A stretch of DNA of 64,000 bases from Pseudomonas sp. H3(2019) (GCF_007713465.1 NZ_VMSG01000004.1:232069-296068); one strand, 5' to 3'; shown: positions 1 through 9,467, counted from the first letter of the stretch. The notes: a model not told the origin generated them from the sequence alone. Program-made: numbers and translations.

Positions 1-1922
1 TGGCCGAGACGACGCATCAAGGTTTCACCTTCCCAGTTGACCGGATTCTCCGCCTCGTGCACCCAGGCGCCATGGCCGTTGTGTTCCACCTTGGGCGAGT
101 AGGCACCAGGACGAGTGGGGTGCTTGATACGGTGCGTTTTGGAGATCGGCTCCTTTGAGGATTTCTCGACGAAGTAGAGCTTGCCGTCCAGCGGCAGGAT
201 TTGCTGGTCGGCGTGTTGATGCAGGCCGTGCTTGTCGGGTTTCGAATCGGCCGACAGGCTGAGATTTTTCTGTTCGTAAGGTTCGAGGTCGGGATGCCAC
301 AGTGTTTGTTTGCCATCGGGCAGCCTGACGGGTTTCATGCCCTCGACCAGCGGCGACAGTTTGAGCTTGAACGCGCTGCCTATTTCGGCACCCGCTCCAA
401 ACGCTGCCAGTTGAATGACGTCTGTTACTACGCTGATCACATGCTCGGCCGCTTCAAGACCGAGGCCTTCAGCCAGATCGACGATCCCCTCGATGACGTC
501 GTAGGACAGCTGATAAACGGTGTAGGCCATCATGAGTTCGCCCAATCCCGGCACGAACGGTGTGGCGATCAACAGGGCGACGTTGAAGATGTCCGAGACG
601 ATTTTCTTGAAGTTATCCCACCAGGCCCAGCGCGCCTTGCTGTCCGTGTCGGCGGTGGATACGGCGATTTCCCGTGCGTCGTTAAGGATCTTGTTGAGCT
701 TTTGCTGGTAGGCGTGTGTCCAGTAATCCCTTTGTATTGGCAGGTGCTGGAATTGCAGGTGAGGGCGAGACACAGGGTCCTCACGCCATGTTGGACTTTG
801 GTCCGTCAAATCCGTTTTCTCATGCCATCTGACGGTCAGGAGACGTCGGTCGAGATCTGCGAAAAAATGCCCGCGCTGCTGTTGATCGACGAACTGGCTG
901 AAAAACTGTCGATAACTCCGCTGCGATGCTGTGCCGATCTTGTCTTCGCGCAGTTGGCGCGACAGCTCATTCATGAAGGCGTCCGGCGATTCATATTCCT
1001 TGAGCGGGTGATCCGGGTCATGGGGGACATACGCAATGAGCCGTCGAAGGCCTCTGCTGTCCCGCACGGCAGGAATCAACAGGACGATGCCGGTCAGACG
1101 CGTCTCCATCATGGACAGGTCGCAGCACAGCATTTGTCTGCCATTGAGCAGCAGTCGAGGTTCGTCCTTTGCCAGATCCAGCATCAGCTTGTAGGCGTCG
1201 TACTGGATATCTCCGGTCATCAACGCCAACTGCGCGGCGACGGTGAGTGCGTCTTTCTGGCTCTCGCTTACCTTGAGCTTCATTACCGCTTCGGCTACGG
1301 GCTCACCGGGAAGCAGAAAGCTCTCGAGGTGCGCTTTATAAAGCGCGCCAATATCCAGTTCCCGGCACAGCGCCTGGAACTGGCTGATGGTCATTTTCTG
1401 TTTGATCGGCAGGACATCGAAGTGCCCGCGTTTGTCGGGCTGGGTGATGAATTGCGAGTCGGCGCCGACCGTTTCGGTCTTGGCGAAGTTGTGCAGCGCC
1501 GCATCCAGCAGGGAGACGGTTCGGGTCGTGACACCGACTGAGACGTTGATCGTGTACCAGGGCAAATTCGCGGGAAGGTACAGGCGCAGGTACGTTGTTT
1601 TGACGTCATCCGCGATGCCGTATTTTTCCTTGAGCTTTTCCTGGAGCAGGGGAGCGGCAAACGAATGGATGTCCTGCAGTTTTTCGAACAGTTTGTCGAC
1701 CTGGTTCTGAGAGCCCCAGGCTTTGAGGTTGGCGGCTTTCAGCTGGTCATGATGGGCGGCGGGCGCCGTGGTGTACCACGGCTCCATTTTCAGCGCGGTG
1801 GCCGTCAGTGCCTTGCCTCTGCCAACGGTGGCGGTTTTGAAATTTTCGCTGAGGGTGTTCTTGATGAACGCGTAGTGCCGGCCTTTATGGGTATTTTGGG
1901 CAGGCGTGGGAGAGCCAGACAT
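1..1922 (-). CDS. DUF6543 (dermonecrotic-toxin-like) domain protein, partial
   Basis: Open reading frame on the reverse strand from ATG at 1922 running off the left edge, about 640 codons without a stop. The product starts MSGSPTPAQNTHKGRHYAFI. It resembles the very large DUF6543 'dermonecrotic toxin domain' proteins of fluorescent pseudomonads, which often carry leucine-rich repeats and a NEL-type ubiquitin ligase domain further on; those parts would lie outside the window. Visible landmarks are FFADLDRRLLTVRWHE near residues 360-380, a hydrophobic stretch with LLIATPFVPGLGELMMAY near 450, and EGETLMRRLGH at the truncated end. No signal peptide is visible. Host-directed or antibacterial toxicity is a family-level inference only. 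The family call is fairly secure; the function is not. Confidence 0.7.
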   Translation of the reverse strand, partial: MSGSPTPAQNTHKGRHYAFIKNTLSENFKTATVGRGKALTATALKMEPWYTTAPAAHHDQLKAANLKAWGSQNQVDKLFEKLQDIHSFAAPLLQEKLKEKYGIADDVKTTYLRLYLPANLPWYTINVSVGVTTRTVSLLDAALHNFAKTETVGADSQFITQPDKRGHFDVLPIKQKMTISQFQALCRELDIGALYKAHLESFLLPGEPVAEAVMKLKVSESQKDALTVAAQLALMTGDIQYDAYKLMLDLAKDEPRLLLNGRQMLCCDLSMMETRLTGIVLLIPAVRDSRGLRRLIAYVPHDPDHPLKEYESPDAFMNELSRQLREDKIGTASQRSYRQFFSQFVDQQQRGHFFADLDRRLLTVRWHEKTDLTDQSPTWREDPVSRPHLQFQHLPIQRDYWTHAYQQKLNKILNDAREIAVSTADTDSKARWAWWDNFKKIVSDIFNVALLIATPFVPGLGELMMAYTVYQLSYDVIEGIVDLAEGLGLEAAEHVISVVTDVIQLAAFGAGAEIGSAFKLKLSPLVEGMKPVRLPDGKQTLWHPDLEPYEQKNLSLSADSKPDKHGLHQHADQQILPLDGKLYFVEKSSKEPISKTHRIKHPTRPGAYSPKVEHNGHGAWVHEAENPVNWEGETLMRRLG

Positions 1923-2065
1923 GCTAATCATCCTTGATCGTTTTAAGAATGATCAGCCTATCGGTCGGGGCTCAAAACAAAAGTCTGAATATCGGTGCTC
2001 AAACGGCGCTTCTTGCCGGTAAAACGGTGAATATTCGAATCTGAAAAATAACTAAATACCACCTG

Positions 2066-2335
2066 CTAGGGTCTGTTGACGTTTGGTGACGAACCGCGTT
2101 GCGATGCCAACGTGTGCGAGGCAAGGCGCGGGATGCCGCCAATGGTTGTTCCCTTGGCAAATCCTGCAACGCAGCCTCGCGCACGTTGGCGCGCAACCCG
2201 AAGGGGCGGGGCCCATTTGACGCAGGGCTGCGTTGCTCGGAACTTATTTGGAACAACCAGACTGCGTTCCTCGCGCCTTGCCCTGCGCCAAATGGGCCGC
2301 CGTCGCGGTCGTCACCAAACGTCAACAGACCCTAG
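2066..2335. mobile_element. Two-hairpin MITE-like repeat with 25-bp terminal inverted repeats
   Basis: A perfect 25-bp inverted repeat (2066-2090 and 2311-2335, outer end CTAGGGTCTGTTGACG) bounds about 220 bp made of two large imperfect hairpins in series: arms 2098-2122 with 2174-2197, and a stem spanning 2210-2298. No coding sequence is credible inside. Both ends carry CTAG, which is either the outer part of the repeat or a 4-bp target duplication. Terminal inverted repeats plus a non-coding, strongly folded interior suggest a non-autonomous element mobilised in trans. It sits on the 3' end of the penicillin-binding protein gene and supplies its stop codon. A 143-base stretch (1923-2065) between the element and the toxin-like gene shows nothing recognisable. 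Confidence 0.65.
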
Positions 2336-5300
2336 TTTTGCGGGCAGGCATAGCGTGTCAGTCCCCGGCTGCAGATACGGAGTGAGAATCGGCGCCATGC
2401 CCTTGAGTACCTGTACGGGCAAGGCCGAGGTGAACTTGAAGGCTTGGGCCGAGACGCCAGGCACGAAAGCGGTAAGGGTGCCGAAGTGATGTTCGCCAAT
2501 GTAGAACACGAACGTGGCGGTGCGGTTGATCGATTTCGAACTCAGAACCCGCCCGCCGGAACCGAACGCTTCAATGCGGTTATCACCGGTGCCGGTCTTG
2601 CCGCCCATGGCCAGCGGGGTGCCGTTCGGCAATTTGAATGTACCGGCGACACGTTTGGCGGTGCCGGCATCGACCACTTGCGACAACGCTTCGCGCATCG
2701 CCGTCGCCACTTCGGATGGCATGACTCGTTTGCCTTTGTCCGGGTCGTTGATGACCGTTGTTTCATACGGCGTGTCGGCGGCGAAATGCAGGCTGTCGAT
2801 GCGCAGAGTCGGCATACGCACGCCATCGTTGAGGATCGTACCGATCAGCTCGGCCAGAGCCGCTGGCCGATCGCCGGAGCTGCCGATGGCCGTGGCCAGT
2901 GAGGGCACCAGGTGATCGAACGGGTAGCCGACGGCTTGCCAACGCTGGTGAATATCGAGGAACGCTTCGATCTCCAGCATGGTCCGGATGCGACTGTCGC
3001 GGGCGCTCTTGTGCCGGCTCTTGAACAGCCAGCTGTAGACTTCCTGGCGCTCGAATTCACTGGCTTTGACGATCTGGCTGAACTTGGCGTCGGGGTTGTT
3101 CAGCAAGTAGCCCATCAGCCACAGGTCCAGTGGGTGGACCTTGGCAATGAAGCCTTGATCGGGCAGGTCAAAGGCGCCCGGCCCGTAGGTTCTATAGAGT
3201 TTTTCCAGGCGCTCGTCAGTGAGTTTTTCGTTGGGTTTTCCCGAGGGTTTTTCGATATTTTTATCGGTTTTTTTCGCCGTTTTCAGGTGCGCGCGCACAA
3301 AGCTGTTGAAGCTTTCCTGACTGGCCTCGGGCAATAGGTAACGGTGTACCGCGGCAAGACGAATCGCCGTCGGATGCATGCCGTCGAGGAAGGTCTCGAG
3401 GCGCGCCTGGGTGTCCTTCTTCTGGTACTTCTTCCAGAAGCGCAGTAAAAACGCGGTGCCCTCGTGGTCGGCGAATTGCGCCAGATACTCCTGGCGCCGT
3501 GGGTTGTCATCATCATTGAGTAATAGGCCGCTGCTGTTGGGCCCCGAGTAAGTGCTGTAGCGCACCAGGTCGCGCATCAAGCGAATGAACGGCAGGTTGA
3601 TCGACTCGCGCAGGGCATCGCGCAGGGTCGGGCTACGGCCGTTGTCTTCTTTGCGGAAGTTGTGAAAGGTGTGCAGGCCGCCGCCGGTGAAGAACGATTC
3701 GCCGGGGTTGGCCGAGTAGGTACGGTCGAGCGCCGCACCGAGCATTTTCGGCAGGCTGCGGTCAGTGTTCTGGATCAGGTAGTCGACGGCCCAGCGAGTT
3801 ATCCGGTCCTGTTCGGGGACGTCGGTTTTCTTCAGCTCGACCGGTGTCTTGGCGCCATAACGGTCGTGCAGTTCGGAGATGATTTGCAGGTAGGAAGTGA
3901 GCACCCGTAGTTTGGCAGTGGAGCCCAGCTCCAGCTTGCTGCCCTCATTGATGTCGAAGGGTTGATCGGTGCTGTCGGTTTGCACGCGCACGCGCGAACC
4001 ATCGGGAGTCCGCTCGAACAGGGTGAAGCTGTAACGCACCTGGGTCGTGCTGGTGGGGGTCAGCAGGTGTTCGCCAAGCAGGCCCAATTGCGCCGCGTAG
4101 GCCGGGTCGGCCAGGTGCTTGAGGTACTCGGTGGCTTTGGTTTGCAGCTCGTACTGCAAGGTGCTGGTGGCCGACAGGTCAAGGCGATCGAGGTCATACA
4201 AAGGGCGATTGAGCAGGGCCGCCAGTCGGCTGCGGGCCACACTGATGCCCTTGTTGGATTCTATCGGCTGAATGGTCGGTTGTTGTTGCCAGTCGCGGTA
4301 GGTCACCTTGCTGGCCAGTGCGGCAGCGGCCAGCGGGTCGTCGATCACTCCGTTTTGCGCGAGCAGGCGGATGTGGCTGTCGGTGAGGTCGGCCAGTTCG
4401 TCACGGCCATTGGCCAAGTAGTGTGAAGGCCGACGCTGGGCGATCATCAGCGACAGTACCTGACGCAGGGCCAGACCGCGTTGAGACAAACTCTGCGGGT
4501 CACTGGCAACACTCGTCAGGGCATTATTGACCTGATTGAAATCGGCGCCGTACCACACGCGCAATCCTTCGGCCATGCCATGCACTTCACCGTGGCCAGG
4601 CACCGCCGACAGCGGCACGCTGTTGAGGTAGTCGCGCACGATGTTTTGACGAGCCGCGAGGGTTTGCGGGCCATCTTGATAAGCGCGCACGCTGGCGGAA
4701 ATCATCTGGCGGATTTTCTCGCTACCCGACACCGTGAGGCCATCGGGCGAGTGGCGGTATTTTTCCAGCTGAGTGGCCAGGGTACTGCCACCGGCAGTCT
4801 GACCGGGCAGGTGCAGCAGCTTGGCGATTTGCGACCAGGCCGCCTTGCCGAAGCGCGGCCAGTCCACGGCAGGGTTTGCCAGAGGTTGTTTGGGGTCGAG
4901 CAGGTCGCGGTTTTCGATGAACAGCAGGCTGTGCACCACCAGCGGCGGGATCGCGGCAAAGCTCGAATACAGCTGCTGCGGATAGTTGTACTGATACAAC
5001 GGCAAGGCGCGGCAGTCGGTAATGGACAGGCCGGCCTGGATTTTCTCCGCGTAAGGCACGAAGAAGCCCTTTTCGCTGTAGTCGAACAGTTTCGGTGAGA
5101 ACCGGGTTTGCGCGGAGATCATGTAGCCACGCTTGAGCAAACGCGGCAAAAACTCACCCAGAGAACTGTAGCCCAGGCGCTTGTCGAAAGGCCCGGCACC
5201 CGGATAGAAAATCGAATCGCTGGGCCCCGGTTGCATCGAGTAACTCAGCGATGCAGCAAACTGGCTGAATTCACGCGCCTGCAGTTTCGAGGTGCGCATT

Positions 5301-5482
5301 TCCTTGGAGGCTGCCCAGCCGAGCGCAACCAGAATAATCAGTAACAACAACCAGAACAGTCGCCAGCCATAACGAGGACGGCGAGGTTTTTTCGGTATAG
5401 GCGCTTCTTCAACGCGATCAGTTGGTTCCACAGTTTTACTCGAATCGGATTGCCATAAAGCGCCCATAGTCGATTGATCCAT
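2312..5482 (-). CDS. Class A penicillin-binding protein (transglycosylase/transpeptidase)
   Basis: Inner-membrane bifunctional peptidoglycan synthase of 1056 aa, larger than typical class A PBPs. A proline/lysine-rich cytoplasmic tail precedes one membrane segment (about residues 40-58). The GT51 transglycosylase domain shows ENRDLLDP near 190 and GGSTLATQLEKYRHSP. The transpeptidase has STAK (SxxK serine motif, in LGSTAKLRVLTSY) and a late KTGTGDN (KTG motif). The extra length lies mostly in a Lys-rich insert (KKTDKNIEKPSGK) between the two halves of the transpeptidase. The last codons and the TGA lie within the terminal inverted repeat of the repeat at 2066-2335, so the C-terminal residues GSVDVW are not native. 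Start at 5482 is assumed; ATG at 5467 is an alternative. Transcribed alone. Confidence 0.88.
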   Translation of the reverse strand: MDQSTMGALWQSDSSKTVEPTDRVEEAPIPKKPRRPRYGWRLFWLLLLIILVALGWAASKEMRTSKLQAREFSQFAASLSYSMQPGPSDSIFYPGAGPFDKRLGYSSLGEFLPRLLKRGYMISAQTRFSPKLFDYSEKGFFVPYAEKIQAGLSITDCRALPLYQYNYPQQLYSSFAAIPPLVVHSLLFIENRDLLDPKQPLANPAVDWPRFGKAAWSQIAKLLHLPGQTAGGSTLATQLEKYRHSPDGLTVSGSEKIRQMISASVRAYQDGPQTLAARQNIVRDYLNSVPLSAVPGHGEVHGMAEGLRVWYGADFNQVNNALTSVASDPQSLSQRGLALRQVLSLMIAQRRPSHYLANGRDELADLTDSHIRLLAQNGVIDDPLAAAALASKVTYRDWQQQPTIQPIESNKGISVARSRLAALLNRPLYDLDRLDLSATSTLQYELQTKATEYLKHLADPAYAAQLGLLGEHLLTPTSTTQVRYSFTLFERTPDGSRVRVQTDSTDQPFDINEGSKLELGSTAKLRVLTSYLQIISELHDRYGAKTPVELKKTDVPEQDRITRWAVDYLIQNTDRSLPKMLGAALDRTYSANPGESFFTGGGLHTFHNFRKEDNGRSPTLRDALRESINLPFIRLMRDLVRYSTYSGPNSSGLLLNDDDNPRRQEYLAQFADHEGTAFLLRFWKKYQKKDTQARLETFLDGMHPTAIRLAAVHRYLLPEASQESFNSFVRAHLKTAKKTDKNIEKPSGKPNEKLTDERLEKLYRTYGPGAFDLPDQGFIAKVHPLDLWLMGYLLNNPDAKFSQIVKASEFERQEVYSWLFKSRHKSARDSRIRTMLEIEAFLDIHQRWQAVGYPFDHLVPSLATAIGSSGDRPAALAELIGTILNDGVRMPTLRIDSLHFAADTPYETTVINDPDKGKRVMPSEVATAMREALSQVVDAGTAKRVAGTFKLPNGTPLAMGGKTGTGDNRIEAFGSGGRVLSSKSINRTATFVFYIGEHHFGTLTAFVPGVSAQAFKFTSALPVQVLKGMAPILTPYLQPGTDTLCLPAKLGSVDVW

Positions 5483-6195
5483 TTACGTAGATTGATCGGA
5501 CTTGACTGAAGCTTAGACGCTGGTTGGAACCGGTGAAAAATTTGTGAATACAGAATTTCCGACGATCGTCTGATCGTGATCCTGTGGCAAGGGGGCTTGC
5601 TCCTGTTGGACGGCGTAAGTATCGACTCCCGTAGCAGCTGCCGAGCCCGCGAGGCTGCGTCCGGCCGCAAAGCGGTCGTAAATCAGACAACGCGTTCTTT
5701 CAGGAAAACCACGTACGCAGGATTTGCGAGGACTTCGTCCTCGAACGCAGCCTCGCGGGCTCGGCAGCTGCTACGGGAACCGTCCTGCATTGCATTTAAA
5801 TGGGCAAGTTCCCTCGCAACGGAGTCTGGTGGTTGTCTGAGAGTGTTGGGTTAGAGCCATCAAGCCGGTAAATACGGCCTAGGTAGGGGCATGACGCTGC
5901 ACCATTGCTGTGCAATACTCGGTGCCGTTTTGCTGGCGAGTTCATGGCTGAATCCCAGGTAATGCCCCTCCGCAAGGACCGCTTTTGCCGAGAGTTCTGG
6001 CTGAATCTTGTCGTTTATAGAGTGAAAAGCCCTACACGGAGCTTTTTATACTGCACGCCCCGCTGATCTTGCAGGTTTTGTCCTACAAGACGGATCTACC
6101 CATGAAGTGGATCCGGTTTCAGGAAGTTCAGGCTTATCGGTCCGCGCTTCGACACTCGGTGGTCATATCCAATAACAAGACGAGGTTTTACCCCT
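5483..6195. other. Intergenic region with inverted repeats and permease leader
   Basis: 713 bases without a convincing gene. Holds a REP-like half-site (about 5583-5612, GGGGGCTTGCTCC), the 33-bp perfect inverted repeat described separately (5628-5777), a small hairpin (AAAAGC at 5025+1000, i.e. 6025-6030, pairing with GCTTTT at 6041-6046) followed by T-rich sequence, and a second 6-bp stem at 6091-6115. The words GTTCATGGCTGAATC and GTTCTGGCTGAATC recur about 55 bases apart near 5940 and 5995. The two hairpins lie in what should be the 5' leader of the permease gene and could attenuate it; this is inference. Confidence 0.4.
5628..5777. repeat. Long inverted repeat, 33-bp perfect arms
   Basis: Arms at 5628-5660 and 5745-5777 (beginning CCCGTAGCAGCTGCCGAGCC) are exact reverse complements, separated by 84 bases that include a smaller palindromic GTCCGGCCGCAAAGCGGTCG segment. 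This is the paired-REP (BIME-like) form common between Pseudomonas genes. It may act as a transcription terminator or a gyrase/recombination target; no coding content. Confidence 0.75.
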
Positions 6196-7614
6196 ATGCC
6201 CGTTGGCAATCACCAGCCCCTCGGCGAGACCGCTCACGGCGGCCCGCTCAAACGCGAACTCGGCGAACGGCATATTCGCTTGATGGCGCTCGGCGCCTGT
6301 ATCGGTGTCGGTCTGTTCCTCGGTTCAGCCAAGGCCATCGAAATGGCCGGCCCGGCAATCATGCTGTCTTACATCATCGGTGGTCTGGCGATCCTGGTGA
6401 TCATGCGCGCCCTTGGCGAAATGGCGGTGCACAACCCGGTCGCCGGCTCGTTCAGTCGTTATGCACAAGATTATCTCGGCCCGTTGGCAGGTTTCCTCAC
6501 GGGCTGGAACTACTGGTTCCTGTGGCTGGTGACCTGCGTCGCGGAAATTACCGCGGTGGCGGTGTACATGGGCATCTGGTTCCCTGAGGTGCCGCGCTGG
6601 ATCTGGGCGCTGGCGGCACTGGTGAGCATGGGCTCGATCAACCTGATCGCGGTCAAGGCCTTCGGTGAGTTCGAGTTCTGGTTCGCCCTGATCAAGATCG
6701 TCACCATCATTGCGATGGTGGTCGGCGGTGTCGGTGTGATCGCCTTCGGTTTCGGCAACGACGGCGTTGCGCTGGGGATTTCCAACCTGTGGAGCCATGG
6801 CGGCTTCATGCCCAATGGCGTGCAGGGCGTATTGATGTCCCTGCAAATGGTGATGTTCGCCTACCTGGGGGTCGAGATGATCGGCCTGACGGCCGGTGAA
6901 GCGAAGAACCCGCAGAAGACTATTCCGAATGCAATCGGCTCGGTGTTCTGGCGCATCCTGCTGTTCTACGTCGGCGCGCTGTTCGTGATTCTGTCGATTT
7001 ACCCGTGGAACGAAATCGGCACTCAGGGCAGTCCGTTTGTGATGACCTTCGAGCGTCTGGGGATCAAGACCGCTGCCGGCATCATCAACTTCGTGGTGAT
7101 CACCGCCGCGCTGTCGTCCTGCAACGGCGGCATCTTCAGCACCGGACGCATGCTCTACAGTCTGGCGCAGAACGGCCAGGCCCCGGCCGGTTTCGCCAAG
7201 ACCTCGAACGGTGTGCCGCGTCGTGCCTTGTTGCTGTCGATCGGCGCGCTGCTGCTGGGCGTGTTGCTCAACTACCTGGTGCCGGAAAAAGTCTTTGTCT
7301 GGGTCACCGCCATCGCGACCTTCGGTGCGATCTGGACCTGGGTGATGATCCTGCTGGCGCAGCTCAAATTCCGCAAAGGCCTGACCCCGGCTGAACGTGC
7401 CGCTCTCAAGTACCGCATGTGGCTGTACCCGGTGAGTTCCTACCTGGCGCTGGCGTTCCTGGTGATGGTGGTTGGCCTGATGGCCTACTTCCCGGACACC
7501 CGCGTCGCGCTGTACGTGGGACCTGCGTTCCTGGTGCTGCTGACGGTGCTGTTTTATGTGTTCAAGCTGCAACCGACCGGTGTTCCGCAGGGTGCGGTGC
7601 GCGCGGCGTCGTAA
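6196..7614 (+). CDS. APC-family amino acid permease (ProY-like)
   Basis: A 472-aa, roughly 12-helix amino acid:cation symporter of the APC superfamily (AAT branch), in the inner membrane. The N-terminus KRELGERHIRLMALGACIGVGLFLGS is the family's first-helix signature (positions 20-45), followed by GEMAVHNPVAGSFSRYA and, midway, the ENPxKTIPNAI-type motif GEAKNPQKTIPNAIGSVFWR. It most resembles proline- or histidine-type permeases (ProY/HutT), but the substrate cannot be read from sequence and no catabolic genes sit beside it. Monocistronic, with a long leader upstream and a strong terminator immediately downstream. Confidence 0.85.
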   Translation: MPVGNHQPLGETAHGGPLKRELGERHIRLMALGACIGVGLFLGSAKAIEMAGPAIMLSYIIGGLAILVIMRALGEMAVHNPVAGSFSRYAQDYLGPLAGFLTGWNYWFLWLVTCVAEITAVAVYMGIWFPEVPRWIWALAALVSMGSINLIAVKAFGEFEFWFALIKIVTIIAMVVGGVGVIAFGFGNDGVALGISNLWSHGGFMPNGVQGVLMSLQMVMFAYLGVEMIGLTAGEAKNPQKTIPNAIGSVFWRILLFYVGALFVILSIYPWNEIGTQGSPFVMTFERLGIKTAAGIINFVVITAALSSCNGGIFSTGRMLYSLAQNGQAPAGFAKTSNGVPRRALLLSIGALLLGVLLNYLVPEKVFVWVTAIATFGAIWTWVMILLAQLKFRKGLTPAERAALKYRMWLYPVSSYLALAFLVMVVGLMAYFPDTRVALYVGPAFLVLLTVLFYVFKLQPTGVPQGAVRAAS

Positions 7615-7634
7615 TCGTCTGATGCTGTAAAAGC

Positions 7635-7664
7635 AAAAGCCCCGGTCGAGTGACCGGGGCTTTT
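7635..7664. terminator. Rho-independent terminator, probably bidirectional
   Basis: A 13-bp perfect stem (AAAAGCCCCGGTC, 4-base loop GAGT, then the complement ending GGGGCTTTT) lies 20 bases after the permease stop and 5 bases before the stop of the convergent OpgC-like gene. A/T tracts on both sides suit both directions. Confidence 0.9.
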
Positions 7665-7668
7665 GGTT

Positions 7669-8793
7669 TCAGGCGGTTACTACTTGCGCCGGTCGGTTCA
7701 GTCGCTTGTTCCAATCCAGCCACGCTGCCAGTACCGCCATCAATCCAGCCCCCAACAGGGCGCTGAAAACCTGCATGACCAACGCATCCCCGGCCAGTGA
7801 GTTGAGCATGTCCGCCAGCGGTGCCAGCAGCACACCCAGGCAAAACACTTCCAGCGAGTAACGGCCCATGCGGCAGCTTTGCCGCGCCAGCCAGTTTTGC
7901 GTCCAGCCGCTGTTGGGCAAGAGTTTGGCGATGACGTAAGCCAGCGCCAAAAAATGCAGCAGCCGCGCCGGTGACAAGTTGGTCTTGCTGATCGGGTACA
8001 GCCATTCGCCCAGCATCCGAGGCATGAACGCGTCATGCACCGTTGGCCAATTCCACGACACTGCGATCAGCCCGGTGATCAGCAGATAGGTCGCTGCCGC
8101 AACAAACAGTGGCTGATGTGGCAAGGCGCGGGTGTCCGGTACAGCGGGGCGCTGACCGTGAATTGCCGCTGCGCCACCGAGAATAAACAGCAACTGCCAG
8201 GCCATCGGATTGAAGAACCACACGCCACCGTCGGTGGCCGCCAGGTTCCATTGAAACCACGGCGCCAGCATGTACAGCACCACCGACAATCCGACCACGT
8301 ACTCGGCCTTGCGCAGCAACATCGGCAGCATCAGTGGTAGCCCGAGCAACAGCAGAATGTACAACGGCAACGGGTCCATCAGGTTGGGTTTGAAGCGCAG
8401 CAGCAACTCATCGACCAAGGCCTGCTGCGGGTTGCTGAGGAAGTATTGCAGGCCCATTTCCTGCACCAGATCACGGGTTTCCACGTAGCTGTTGGCGAAG
8501 AACACGATGCCCATCAGTACCGCCAACAGAAAGATATGCACCACGTACAGCACCCAGGCGCGGCGCAGGATTTTTACCGTCGCAATCAGCAAACCATCGC
8601 GTCGGGCAATCTTGCCGTAGGCCAGCACCGCCGCGTAGCCGGCCAGAAACACGAAGATCTCTGCCGCATCGCTGAAACCGAAATTGCGCACTGTGAAATG
8701 GGCAAGAGGGTTTTGTGGTACGTGATCCCAGAAAATGAAGATCAGTGCCAGTCCGCGAAAAAAATCGATACGAAGGTCGCGTCCTTGGGTCAT
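7669..8793 (-). CDS. OpgC domain membrane protein
   Basis: Polytopic inner-membrane protein of 374 aa from the preferred start. OpgC proteins transfer succinyl groups to osmoregulated periplasmic glucans in other proteobacteria. The start of the domain is clear: RDLRIDFFRGLALIFIFWDHVP, then NFGFSDAAEIFVFLAGY, followed by about ten hydrophobic segments. An in-frame extension upstream to 8901 exists, but its sequence is unlike the family; ATG at 8793 (MTQGRDLRID) gives the normal length. Faces the permease across a shared terminator. Substrate in this organism not determined. Confidence 0.82.
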   Translation of the reverse strand: MTQGRDLRIDFFRGLALIFIFWDHVPQNPLAHFTVRNFGFSDAAEIFVFLAGYAAVLAYGKIARRDGLLIATVKILRRAWVLYVVHIFLLAVLMGIVFFANSYVETRDLVQEMGLQYFLSNPQQALVDELLLRFKPNLMDPLPLYILLLLGLPLMLPMLLRKAEYVVGLSVVLYMLAPWFQWNLAATDGGVWFFNPMAWQLLFILGGAAAIHGQRPAVPDTRALPHQPLFVAAATYLLITGLIAVSWNWPTVHDAFMPRMLGEWLYPISKTNLSPARLLHFLALAYVIAKLLPNSGWTQNWLARQSCRMGRYSLEVFCLGVLLAPLADMLNSLAGDALVMQVFSALLGAGLMAVLAAWLDWNKRLNRPAQVVTA

Positions 8794-9086
8794 GACAACG
8801 GGCTCTTGAACAGGTGTGAGTAAAGGGTGGTCAGCGGGGCAAAAGATTGTGCGCCGTACATCGGCGGCGCGCAGGGTGGCGCGATTTGGCGGCAATTGCA
8901 AAGGCCGGATATTACCGGATGTCTCGGTCGTGCAAACGGCAGGGGCGGGACATATCGCTGATGGCTGAAGCGAGCCTTTAGAACGGCATTTTGGCCATTG
9001 GTCTATTTGTTGACTGGAAAATAGACAAGCGGGTCAAGGGTGCCAAGCTTGCTGCAGAGCGCGCGTTCAGATTGGAAACAAACGCA
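8794..9086. other. Intergenic region between divergent genes
   Basis: About 290 bases between the OpgC-like gene and the gtr cassette. It must hold both promoters, but I see no confident -10/-35 pair, operator or hairpin. It contains an open upstream extension of gtrA whose residues do not resemble the family. Confidence 0.3.
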
Positions 9087-9467
9087 ATGGATATGAGAGC
9101 CGCATTTCACGGTTTCCCCAGATTCGTGTCGGTTGGCCTGCTGAATACGTTGATCCACTGGTCGACGTTTTTTGTTCTGCACACAGTCATGAGTTTTCGT
9201 CAGGCATCCAGTAACTTCGTGGGCTTTTGCCTGGCCGTTTCATTTTCCTTTTATGCCAATGCGCGATACACCTTCAAACAAAAAACCAGTGTTCCACGGT
9301 ATTTGCTGTTTGTCGGGTTCATGGGCGTGTTGAGTTATGGCGTGGGGTATGTGGCGGATCAGTTACTACTGCCGGGGTTGATGACGTTGGTAGTCTTCTC
9401 GGGTATCAGCCTGGTCTGCGGTTTTTTGTACTCGAAATATTTCATCTTTCGGGGGCGTGAGCAGTGA
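9087..9467 (+). CDS. gtrA: GtrA family flippase-like membrane protein
   Basis: A 126-aa protein with four predicted membrane helices, typical of GtrA, which is thought to flip bactoprenol-linked glucose across the inner membrane for O-antigen modification. Motifs: [16 protein letters not shown] (helix 1) and [12 protein letters not shown], matching the family's N-x-x-x-x-F motif. ATG at 9087 is chosen over an in-frame start at 8991 because it gives the family's normal length and is preceded by GGAAA. Its TGA overlaps the GTG start of gtrB by four bases (GTGA, 9464-9467), so the two are translationally coupled. Confidence 0.88.
   Translation: MDMRAAFHGFPRFVSVGLLNTLIHWSTFFVLHTVMSFRQASSNFVGFCLAVSFSFYANARYTFKQKTSVPRYLLFVGFMGVLSYGVGYVADQLLLPGLMTLVVFSGISLVCGFLYSKYFIFRGREQ

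Noticed and set aside
201..1541. Long forward reading frame opposite the DUF6543 gene (446 codons)
   Set aside because: It is the complement of a continuous reverse-strand frame with family-like protein sequence; its own translation is low-complexity in character and has no domain.
5628..5777. CRISPR-like array
   Set aside because: Only two inverted arms and no direct repeats or spacers; no array was seen anywhere in the window.
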